A stretch of DNA of 64,000 bases from Luzula sylvatica (taxonomy: Eukaryota > Streptophyta > Magnoliopsida > Poales > Juncaceae). The stretch's first letter is position 1. The number at the start of each line of letters is the position of its first letter. The notes under the pieces are model-generated. The model was not told the DNA's origin. It saw nothing but the letters and a program-made list of their open reading frames with translations, and ran no database searches. Location of the stretch: positions 6,034,501-6,098,500 of the forward strand of contig OX326959.1 of the NCBI GenBank assembly GCA_946800325.1, in the 5' to 3' direction. Shown in pieces: positions 10,093 through 18,757 of the stretch. The position numbers and the translations under genes are program-made.

Positions 10093-12554
10093 GGCCATAC
10101 GAGCGGAGAGAAACTTTAGTACAGGAACTATTATCGTATATTAGTTACCTACTAGAAGAAAACGACAAACTCAAAGAAGAACTCCTTGAGTTAGAGCTCA
10201 AACTGGATGAGCAAGCCCTAAAAACTCCTACACAAGAATCAAAAGGAAAAGGTGTTTTTGAAGACGAAGATTGTATGAAGGAGTTTCAAGAAAGACTACC
10301 AGGAGGGGTAGTTATTCGAGAGCATGCCAACATGCTAGAGGAAGATCTTCATACGACTGTGCCTGACCCGTTAAGAGGAAGAAGAGTTGTCAACATGTTA
10401 TATAACCTAGAGATAACAATGGAAATACCAGGCATACCTGTATTCAAGGTACAAGCGATACTTGATACTGGCGCAACAGTTTGTTGTGTAAATGAAGAAG
10501 TTATTCCCAAGGAAGCACTCGAACCAAGTGCTTACCCTATCCAGATTAATGGGGTAAATTCACAGCAGATTGTGAATAAAAAGTTGAAAGGGGGGAATAT
10601 GGCGATAGAGGAAAATCGATTCCGAATCCCTTTCACTTACGCCTTCCCTATGGGAAAAAGAGAGGGTATCCAGATGCTCATAGGATGCAATTTCATTCGA
10701 GCGATGCAAGGAGGGCTACGAATAGAAGGACAAGTGGTCACATTCTACAAAAATGTGACTACTATCAACACGAGAGAGGATATACTTGCTAATGTAATGG
10801 ATACGGACCTGACAGACCTCGAGCTAATAGAAATCCAGCAGCTTGTTGCGTATAACTGTGGAGAAGAGTCTGAAGGATTTAAACTAAGGTTTAGCCAGGT
10901 CTTCAAACGACTCAAGCACCTGGGTTATATCGGTGAAAACCCAGTCAAACATTGGGTTAATAACAAGATCACCTGTAAACTCGAGATTATAAACTCGGAC
11001 CTTACAATCCAGGATAAACCATTGAAACATGTCACGCCGGCGATGAAAGAGCAATTCGACAGGCACACGCAAGCCTTGCTCAAGCTAGGAGTAATACGAC
11101 CTAGTACTAGTCGCCATAGAACTATGGCAATAATGGTTAACTCGGGCACCTCAATTGACCCAACAACAAAGAAAGAGGTGAAAGGCAAAGAAAGGATGGT
11201 ATTTAATTACCGGACGCTAAACGATAATACTCATAAAGACCAGTATAGCCTACCCGGAATAAATACTATTCTCAAGAAGATCGGAAAAAGTAAGATTTAC
11301 TCGAAATTCGATCTAAAGAGCGGGTTCCACCAAGTCGCCATGGACCCAGATTCAATACCCTGGACAGCTTTTGTAGTTCCAGGAGGATTATATGAATGGT
11401 TAGTGATGCCTTTCGGCTTAAAAAATGCACCAGCGATATTCCAACGAAAAATGGACAATTGTTTCCGCGGAACTGAGGAGTTTATAGCGGTTTATATCGA
11501 TGATATACTAGTATTCTCAGAAAGTGAACGAGAACATGCGGAACACCTGTCGAAAATGCTGGGAATATGTGAGAAGGAGGGTCTAATACTCTCCCCGACA
11601 AAGATGAAGATTGCGGTCCAAGAAGTTGAGTTCCTTGGAGCTGTAATCGGTAACAGGCGTATCAAGCTTCAACCTCATGTAATAAAGAAGATTATTGAGT
11701 TTGATGAGGAGAAATTGAAGGAGAAAGCAGGGCTCCGAGCATGGTTGGGAATTCTCAACTATGCAAGATCGTATATACCAAAGCTAGGTACCCTTTTGGG
11801 TCCTTTGTATTCAAAAACCAGCCCTCATGGAGATAAACGCCTAAAAGGTTCTGATCTCGAACTTATTAAAACCATTAAGAAGGAAGTCCAGCATCTTCCA
11901 GACTTGGAACTCCCACCCACGGGCGCATATATCATCCTAGAAACCGACGGATGTATGGAGGGATGGGGAGGAGTCTGTAAATGGAAACCGATGAAAAACG
12001 ACCCACGAAGCGTTGAACGGGTCTGTGCATATGCTTCGGGAAAATTCCCGGTTATTAAATCCACTATTGATGCAGAAATATATGCCTGTATGGAAACATT
12101 GAAGGCATTGAAAATCCATTATCTTGACCAGAAGGAAATAACCCTCCGAACGGACTGCCAAGCTATTATTAGTTTCTATAACAAGACGGCCGTGAATAAA
12201 CCTTCGAGAGTAAGATGGATAAATTTTGTGGATTTTATTACAGGAACAGGAGTACAAATAAATTTCGAGCAAATAGAAGGAAAAAACAATGTGCTCGCCG
12301 ACTCATTATCCAGGCTTGCAGCGAGGATGATGGTAGTAAATACAGACTACCACAGCTTGGAAAAAGTGGAGAAATTGGAGCAAGTACTAGAAGAAGTACG
12401 ACATGCTCCAACTGAGATCGTAAACTCCGTTTCTATTATTATTAACGGCATAATTCAAGAAATCGACGGCGGAGATGACCCGCCTTACCAACGATCGACG
12501 GAAAAAGGGTACCGTATGTCAAAAGCCCTTGGCGGAAAGAGTAACCGCGCTTAA
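10089..12554 (+). CDS. Badnavirus ORF3b: aspartic protease, reverse transcriptase, RNase H
   Basis: 821 aa if started at the ATG 10089-10091, which shares an ATGA with the ORF3a stop. The frame is also open from an earlier ATG at 10017 (845 aa). The later start repeats the spacing of the other two viral junctions, so it is preferred. Numbering from 10089: a coiled-coil N-terminus; retroviral-type protease DTGAT at residue 126; reverse transcriptase with FDLKSGFHQV, MPFGLKNAPAIFQ and catalytic YIDD at 469; RNase H acidic residues in ETDG (Asp 620), AEIYACME (Glu 663), RTDC (Asp 689) and ADSLSR (Asp 738). All catalytic residues are present and the frame is uninterrupted. It would copy pregenomic RNA into DNA and process the virion proteins. 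Confidence 0.9.
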   Translation: MRPYERRETLVQELLSYISYLLEENDKLKEELLELELKLDEQALKTPTQESKGKGVFEDEDCMKEFQERLPGGVVIREHANMLEEDLHTTVPDPLRGRRVVNMLYNLEITMEIPGIPVFKVQAILDTGATVCCVNEEVIPKEALEPSAYPIQINGVNSQQIVNKKLKGGNMAIEENRFRIPFTYAFPMGKREGIQMLIGCNFIRAMQGGLRIEGQVVTFYKNVTTINTREDILANVMDTDLTDLELIEIQQLVAYNCGEESEGFKLRFSQVFKRLKHLGYIGENPVKHWVNNKITCKLEIINSDLTIQDKPLKHVTPAMKEQFDRHTQALLKLGVIRPSTSRHRTMAIMVNSGTSIDPTTKKEVKGKERMVFNYRTLNDNTHKDQYSLPGINTILKKIGKSKIYSKFDLKSGFHQVAMDPDSIPWTAFVVPGGLYEWLVMPFGLKNAPAIFQRKMDNCFRGTEEFIAVYIDDILVFSESEREHAEHLSKMLGICEKEGLILSPTKMKIAVQEVEFLGAVIGNRRIKLQPHVIKKIIEFDEEKLKEKAGLRAWLGILNYARSYIPKLGTLLGPLYSKTSPHGDKRLKGSDLELIKTIKKEVQHLPDLELPPTGAYIILETDGCMEGWGGVCKWKPMKNDPRSVERVCAYASGKFPVIKSTIDAEIYACMETLKALKIHYLDQKEITLRTDCQAIISFYNKTAVNKPSRVRWINFVDFITGTGVQINFEQIEGKNNVLADSLSRLAARMMVVNTDYHSLEKVEKLEQVLEEVRHAPTEIVNSVSIIINGIIQEIDGGDDPPYQRSTEKGYRMSKALGGKSNRA

Positions 12555-12714
12555 CAAATCACTCTAAAAATGCGAAAGTGGTGGACCGCACTAAAACAAT
12601 AACCACAAGTATCTAATATGTAAGAAATGTATATGAACAGTTTGTTAATTTTCTTTGTGTTGTAAAGGATGTTTAATTTAATCCGAGCACGCTTGCAACA
12701 AAACCACCGAACCC
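12555..12714 (+). other. Gap between viral ORF3b and ORF4
   Basis: 160 bases with stops in all forward frames. No promoter or shine-like motif is recognised. How ORF4 would be translated is not evident from the sequence. Confidence 0.5.
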
Positions 12715-13095
12715 ATGGAGCGTTTCGAAGGGAAGTTCGAATGTCCCTCCCGCAATGCAGAATTATGGGGAACTCTTGGGGACCCGAATGAAGAAAGCCT
12801 GGTGGAGACAATCATGATAACTGAGGATCTGTTATTCAACTATCCTAGAACGATTCAGGCGGAGACGGACCAAAGAAGAAGGGCGTCCGAGATACACCGG
12901 GAGCAGGTAGTAAAAACCTGTATGGACTGTGAAGTACTCCTTTCCTTGTGCTATCTTCAGAAGGCTCGACTCGAGGACCAGGCCTCCAACGACAATTGGG
13001 CCAGAGATGCATTAGGCCCAGTATCCAGACACATCCAGGTGCTAGAAGAATGCCATCGACATATCAACAGCATTCACCAAAGTCCTTATTACTAA
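12715..13095 (+). CDS. Viral ORF4, small protein of unknown function
   Basis: 126 aa, starting MERFEGKFECPSRNAELWG. It is not recognised as any known domain. It looks alpha-helical, with charged stretches (ETDQRRRASEIHREQ), two clustered cysteines (CMDCEVLLSLC) and a His-rich end (CHRHINSIHQ). Codon composition is like the other viral ORFs and unlike the AT-rich host flank, and the frame is fully open. It lies between the polymerase ORF and the promoter region. A few badnavirus-like genomes carry an extra ORF here, including, from memory, sweet potato pakakuy virus, which also has a split ORF3. Confidence 0.65.
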   Translation: MERFEGKFECPSRNAELWGTLGDPNEESLVETIMITEDLLFNYPRTIQAETDQRRRASEIHREQVVKTCMDCEVLLSLCYLQKARLEDQASNDNWARDALGPVSRHIQVLEECHRHINSIHQSPYY

Positions 13096-13105
13096 AGCGT
13101 GGAAT

Positions 13106-13184
13106 CTTATCTTTTGAGTAGTGCACATGGGTGCAGCTCACTTTCTTATCTTTTTGAGTAGTGCACATGGGTGCAGCTCACTTT
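13106..13184 (+). repeat. Tandem direct repeat (39 bp, two copies) in the viral promoter region
   Basis: A block containing GAGTAGTGCACATGGGTGCA is present twice head to tail (13106-13144 and 13145-13184), differing by one T. It lies about 155-235 bases upstream of the TATA box, in the position of caulimovirid enhancer elements. Each copy contains the near-palindrome TGCACATGGGTGCA. Confidence 0.8.
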
Positions 13185-13338
13185 CTTTACTTTTTGGGCA
13201 ATTATTTGTACTAGATGCCCACTTTTTGTGTGTAAAGGACATCCCACTTGTGGACAGCCTTTAGTTTAGTGGACGATGGGGCCCAGTGAGCACCCGCACT
13301 GAATTATTGAGCTTCTTCGGGAGTGTTCCGTAGTAGTC

Positions 13339-13345
13339 TATATAA
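13339..13345 (+). promoter_or_regulatory. TATA box of the viral pregenomic RNA promoter
   Basis: TATATAA followed by GGAAGAGAAG, the arrangement seen in badnavirus and caulimovirus promoters, with a pyrimidine-rich CATCTCCCTCCACTCTC about 25-40 bases further on as a likely start region (near 13370). It lies downstream of the last ORF and upstream of the primer-site-like sequence, as in badnavirus genomes. Confidence 0.75.
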
Positions 13346-13559
13346 GGAAGAGAAGATCACTTGTAAGGATCATCTCCCTCCACTCTCATTTCTCTACAAC
13401 TCTTGTAAACCACTATTATTAGAAAATATTTCCGCTGTGCTGCTCTACCTATTTGATTAATTTATCAATTGAAGAAATCCAAGACTTCTTATCAGCACAT
13501 ATTCAATTACAAAACATTGTCAATTTTCTATGTATAAGAAGTTTTTAAGAACAACTAGT

Positions 13560-13580
13560 TGGTATCCTCGCTCCGTTTCG
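13560..13580 (+). promoter_or_regulatory. Diverged tRNA-Met primer-binding-site-like sequence
   Basis: TGGTATC followed by CTCGCTCC and GTTTCG. The canonical caulimovirid site is complementary to the 3' end of plant initiator tRNA-Met. Here the first seven bases (TGGTATC) and a distal six (GTTTCG) fit that complement, while the middle does not; I count 15 of 21 positions. It lies about 190 bases after the presumed transcript start, inside the leader, where the site is expected. It may be decayed or a real variant. Confidence 0.5.
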
Positions 13581-13873
13581 GAAAAAACACTAAATAGAGA
13601 ATCTGTGAGGCAAATCATTAGTTTTCTTTCTTTGATAGTTTGTATTTTAGAAAATTATAAAAAAAATTGTGTCTTTTATTTTTGTTATGGAATTATAAAA
13701 TGATCATGATGTGTATTTTACATTTTATAGGAAATAAATTTTATTTTGATCATTGTGACTTGTGAGGTTACTAAGAATTTTTGGTTAATATTTTGTTATA
13801 AGTTTTATAATGATACACATGACACATTATACTATACATGTGCTATTATTATTTTATTTTACCTAACAATATT
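13581..13873 (+). other. Viral leader, 5' part, to the right junction (inferred)
   Basis: AT-rich, non-coding. It ends where homology between the two segmental duplications begins. Added to 6474-6782 it gives about 600 bases between primer site and ORF1, a normal badnavirus leader length. An AATAAA occurs near 13734. Part could be host DNA; the junction is not directly visible. Confidence 0.4.
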
Positions 13874-14853
13874 ATATATACATTATTTCATGGATAAGAA
13901 TGAGTATTTTTTTTCAAATAGAGCTAACTTGTTAATTTCCATGTAAATATTTTAAAATGAAATATATCATTTAATTTTTTTTAAAACGAAATAAAAATAT
14001 ATTTATTTTTTATTTCCTCTTTCATTGGAGCATAAATACCTTTCTAGAATTGTGTAAACATAGCACTGTGAATTTATTAATATATATATTAAAATAAGTA
14101 TTATTATGAATTTCTTAGGTATTAATATAATATTAAGATATAATATGAATTTATTTTTATATTAAAATAAGTATTAACATGAATTTATTTATATATTTAA
14201 ATAGTATATGAATTTATTTACATATTCTTAGTGCATTCATTTTATTTGTCCAATATTATTGTGTCTCGTTACACGATTAACTACAAAAATTATGCAACGC
14301 TAAATCTTGCTCATTATTGTGACTCATTACACGATTGGCAGCAAAAATTATAAAACATAAAATAAAAAGTACACGTGTCATGTTGTTCGTTTGGCATTAT
14401 TGAGACTCGTTACACGATTGGCTACACAAATTATGAAACATCAATTCTTACTCATTATTCTCACTCGTTACACGATTAGCTCCAAAATTATTTATACATA
14501 AAATCTAAAAAATGAACATGTGTCGCCATCTCATGCATTTGAAATTTTTTAATATACTGTAGTATTATCCCTGTATAATTTGGGCTGTTACTACATTATA
14601 GCATTATAAAGAATAATTATTGGATAGGATTTTTTTCTAAATTTTTATTCAAATTAGAAAAGATATTTTGAATATTTTTCAATCATCCATTTCAATTCAT
14701 AATCAACGCAGTACTTGAATAGAAAATCACACATATGGAACAATTCCATGTATTTTGCCTTCTTTTTATTCTATTCGATTGCTTCTTGCCAGAAATTGTA
14801 TTTATATTTTATTAGAAATTGTAATGATTAAATTTTTCATCGTTGATTTCCTC

Positions 14854-15362
14854 TGTTGCGTGGATACTTCAAAAATCAAGTAATACCGTATCGGATACCG
14901 TATCGGATACCGATACTCGTCGGATAATCGTCGAATAATCGTTGGATACGTATCAGATACTCCACGCCGTGACGTATCCGAATATGTTATTTCAAAATAA
15001 TAACATATACTTCTTGGATACGTCCGGATACTTCAAAATAATAACGTGGTGTATCCGGATAGTTCTAACGTATATAAAATGTACTTGAAAATAAAATAAA
15101 AATTTGAAATCGAAATAAATGGATAATACAAATAAGTAAATAAAATAAATATTTACTTAATATGAAGTTATTTACGTAAAAATAATGTTTTTAGTATTCA
15201 AATATATAATATATAAAATTATTAAATATATAAATTATAATTAGTAAAAACAATAAAATATTATATATAATAGCGTATTGCATTATATGTTTTTTGAAAA
15301 TTGTTGAATTATCGTATTTATATCGTGTCGGATACGATACCCGTATTCGTATTCGTGCAACA
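14854..15362. mobile_element. MITE-like element with GGATAC/GTATCC-rich termini
   Basis: The ends read TGTTGCGTGGATAC and, inverted, TGTTGCACGAATAC. The flanks share TTGATTTC, a possible target duplication. The left part holds a run of GTATCGGATACC-like palindromes. A second copy sits at the matching place in duplication B (about 39020-39522). Superfamily is not clear. Confidence 0.5.
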
Positions 15363-15629
15363 TAATTGATTTCTGAGTCGGTCATAGACTCATAGACTAT
15401 GCAAGTAAACTCAATAGTTTCAATTAACATTCAAGGATCATAAAATTTCAAGCTTGAGGGGCTAATTTGAATATTATGTGCTTTCTTCTTCGGTCGGTAC
15501 CATTTAATAAAGAGGGTCGTCGCATCATTATCAAAATGTCCTATGAATAGTCAATTTAGCTTGCTGGCTTCTTTACCGCCCAACATATTGTTGGTATTTT
15601 CTTTCATCTTTCTGCATTTATTTTCATTA

Positions 15630-16623
15630 CTAGGAAAATATCCCGCGCTTCGCTGCGGGATATATTATTTGATAAGAAATAATATAATAAGCAAAAGTAA
15701 TTATTTGATATATTATTTGATATATTATTTCGCTGCGGGATATATTATTTGATAAGAAAATAAAAATATTTCTCGCGTTTCGCTGCGATTTTTCAAAATC
15801 TGTTATGATCATAAAATAATAATTTTATCTAAAACGTTACAAGTGCAAATCAAAAGTAATCTTCATAAATGTTAATTTAAAAAAAAGTCTGATATTAAAT
15901 AGTCTCACAAATATTATGCAATAAATATAAATTTTTTTCCTCCTCAAAATATATCATATGTTTCAAAAGAAAAATTGAAATGTTTTATTTATAATACAAA
16001 ACATGTCAAATAAAATAAAATTCTGAAAATGACAACAAAAAAAAAAACATAAAAGACGCAGTTTGGTACCAATCAAAAATATTATAATAAACACAAAAAA
16101 ACGCAGCTAGGTACCAATCAAAACTGTTATAATAAGCAAAAAAAAAAAATACCAGCTCAGGCTAACAAAAAGTATTTGTGTGAATAGTATTTTGTTAACA
16201 GTAAAATTATAGTATACAAATTATATTTATTAATAGGATGAAAAATTAAAATATTTTATTTAGAACACAAGACATATGTCAATTATATTTATTAATACGA
16301 TGAAAAATTCAAATATTTTATTTAGAACACAAGATTTATGTCAATTATATTTATTAATACGATGCAAAATTCAAATATTTTATTTAGAACACAACACATA
16401 TGTCAAATAAAATAAAATTCCCAAAAAAAAAAACGATGAACGGTAATATACGATGAAAAATTCAAATATTTTACTTAGAACACAACACATATGTCAAATA
16501 AAATAAAATTCCCAAAAAAAAAAAAAAAAAAAAAAAAACGATGAACAGTAACCGTGATGAACAGTATTTAGTGATGTGGCCTCACCATAGCTCTTGTATT
16601 CAAAAATTAATGGGAGGGGAGAA
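15630..16623 (-). mobile_element. Non-autonomous Helitron, present only in duplication A
   Basis: On the minus strand the element ends with the hairpin CCCGCAGCGAAGCGCGGG, an AT-rich spacer, then CTAG followed by T, the Helitron 3' signature. Its 5' end reads TTCTCC on the minus strand, one base off the usual TC start. Duplication B holds the empty site (TCATTATTGGTTGAAG around 40519-40534), which shows a precise insertion between A and T without target duplication. About 990 bases, no coding capacity. A repeated CGCTGCGGGATATATTATTTG block lies at 15651-15760. Confidence 0.85.
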
Positions 16624-16809
16624 TTGGTCGAAGTACCAATTAAAGAACTTTGTCCATAATTTGAACTTTCAAAAATATTTTTTCCACTGTTTTTTTGTTT
16701 CTTTCAGGGAATTGATGTTCGAACTACCAATTAAAGTTTTTCTAAAAAATACCAATTAAAAGGTGTATCTACTTTATTCCAAAAAAATTAATGTGTCTTA
16801 AAAAAAAAA

Positions 16810-17504
16810 TTCTTCAAAAATCCCTTAACTTTTTTGGGATTCCTCAAAAACCCCGTAACTTTTTAATTATTTGAAAACCCGGTATAAATTGAATTTAATT
16901 CTTAAAAAAACCCCTACAAAGGTTAACCTTAACATTCCATCCAATTTTTATTTTTTGGGACAAAAATACCCTTCTTGATTTTCTTTTTATAAATTCTTTT
17001 ATTCAATATAAATTAATAAATACATAAATAAATTTAATATTTCATGATAAATATTTCACGTTGTTATAATTAAAAATAATTTATGATAATATTTTACAAC
17101 TCGCTATTTTATTTTACTATTTATAATATATGTATAAAGTATTACTTTATTAAATAAATATTATTTCACATTACATTTTTAATTTTTACATGAAAATAAT
17201 TTTATATAAAAATCATATAATAAATTATAGAATAGTATAATAAATATCATCATATAATATTATGAAATATTAAATTGTAAAATATTATTTATTTATTTGT
17301 TAATAGAATAAATTCAATTATAAAATAAATCATGAGGGTATTTTGGTCCAAAAAAGTATAATTTGGATGAAAAATGAAAGATAACACTAGTAAGGGATTT
17401 TTGAAGAATTAAACTCAATTTATAGAGGTTTTTTCAAATAATCTATAAGTTAGGGGGTTTTTGAGAAATTCCAAAAAAATTAGGGGATTTTTGAAGAATT
17501 CTCT
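16810..17504. mobile_element. Long-terminal-inverted-repeat MITE (copy A)
   Basis: The left end (TTCTTCAAAAATCCCTTAAC...) and the inverted right end (AATTCTTCAAAAATCCCCTAA...) match over more than 100 bases. The centre is AT-rich and non-coding. It is shared with duplication B (about 40711-41410), so it predates the duplication. Long inverted ends point to a Mutator-like family, but no target duplication was established. Confidence 0.65.
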
Positions 17505-18632
17505 TAAAAAAAGTACCAAATTATATCAGGTTCCTCAAATTCCTTTGAACACTTTTATATCACCGATTAGCAATTAATTAACATGATAATTACCAAATTA
17601 TACTTTATTAACGGTTAAGTGATATTGATTAAGAATTGTTAATTCATATGTATTTTAATTATGTATCAATTAATCGTTAATGGAGTGTCTTTTTGTTAAT
17701 CACTATGTTAATTAATCGGTGACATAGAGGTGTTGGGGTAAATTTAAGAAGCACCATATATGACCTATTAAAATATTATCCATCAATTAGACGAATTTGT
17801 TGGTGTTCTTTTTCAATCTATTCTAACAACAAGCCCGTTTTCATTCTTGTCGTTATTTCTCATATATTAGCATAGTATATGAAATCCATATCAATCTCGC
17901 ATTTTTTTTTTCTAATTTTGAGTTTCATGTTTAAATTGGGCAATATGGCAATTTTGGTTAAGAGAATTTCACTACCACTCTCGTTAACATCCTCAATTAC
18001 TAATTAGTTTTTTTTTTTAATTTCCGCATTAGCTTCGTTTTATTGGTCCCAGTACCCGGTCCAAGTAGTACTGAATTTGTTATTAATGATGGTGTTATGT
18101 TACTCCAAATTAATTTGTAATTTATTATTCACTACATAATCGTATTTCCATTTTATTTCAAAATTTTCATTTCAACCCCTTCAATTTTTTTAATTTCCCA
18201 ACAACATTAAAAAACTCTTTTAATCAGTGCCACTACTACAAAACATAATATTAACTACAACAATTTTTTCGTCTCCAATACTATTATTAGTTACCATATT
18301 CCACAATAGCTACAAGAAGTCGTCTCCAATAATGTACAGCCAATAATTGATATATTAAAATATTATTGGCTACGAAGGTCGTCTCCAATATTATTATTGG
18401 CGACGGCATGTACTGTGGTAGTTAATAATAGTATTGGCTACCATCTTTTAGGGTCATAGACAATAATTTATTGGTTGTTCCGTAATTATAAGTTTATAAA
18501 ATTACTGGAATCATAATAATCATAATACATTTGTTCATTGAAATTACAATACAAATCAAACATATATATGAAAAATCACAACTTATCAACCTTATAGATA
18601 AAATCACATTACTCTAATAATTCTTCGTGGGA

Positions 18633-18635
<3 letters not shown>
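17505..18635. other. 3' flank of FAR A with a CACTA-like terminal tract
   Basis: No gene is seen. The part 18231-18440 begins CACTACTACAAAAC and carries repeated TAACTAC, TTGGCTAC and GTCTCCAATA motifs, which resembles the subterminal repeats of CACTA elements or a derived MITE. An AT-rich stretch rich in TTAATTAACG-like motifs (17560-17700) looks like another small MITE. All of it is shared with duplication B. Confidence 0.4.

Positions 18636-18720
<85 letters not shown>
18636..18720. repeat. Compound (AT)n(AG)n microsatellite in the FAR A 3' region
   Basis: About 19 AT units followed by about 24 AG units, 38 bases beyond the FAR A stop codon, so probably in the 3' UTR. The same locus in duplication B has about 35 AT and 12 AG units. 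Confidence 0.9.
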
Positions 18721-18724
<4 letters not shown>

Positions 18725-18757
18725 TATAAATACATTTTTGCTTGTTTGATCGTAAAT

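Larger units (their letters stand above)
6474..13873 (+). mobile_element. Endogenous badnavirus (Caulimoviridae), apparently one complete permuted genome
   Basis: Five collinear open frames on the plus strand match the badnavirus plan: ORF1, ORF2, movement/coat region, protease-reverse transcriptase-RNase H region, plus a small ORF4 and an intergenic promoter region. The left edge is set where homology to the FAR promoter stops (about 6473). The right edge is set where segmental duplication A begins (about 13874). The resulting length, about 7.4 kb, falls within the 7.2-9.2 kb range of badnavirus genomes. The order is leader, ORFs, promoter, primer-site-like sequence, leader, so the circle was opened inside the leader. 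No LTRs or integrase are present, as expected for this family, which integrates without its own integrase. Exact junctions are inference. Confidence 0.8.

Noticed and set aside
6474..13873. LTR retrotransposon (Ty3/gypsy) instead of a virus
   Set aside because: There is no integrase and there are no LTRs. Movement protein, coat region and the Badnavirus-specific cysteine motif are present.
14270..14480. CRISPR-like recurrence of CGTTACACGATT
   Set aside because: The repeats are short, irregularly spaced and in plant DNA; they are diverged tandem units of a plant repeat.
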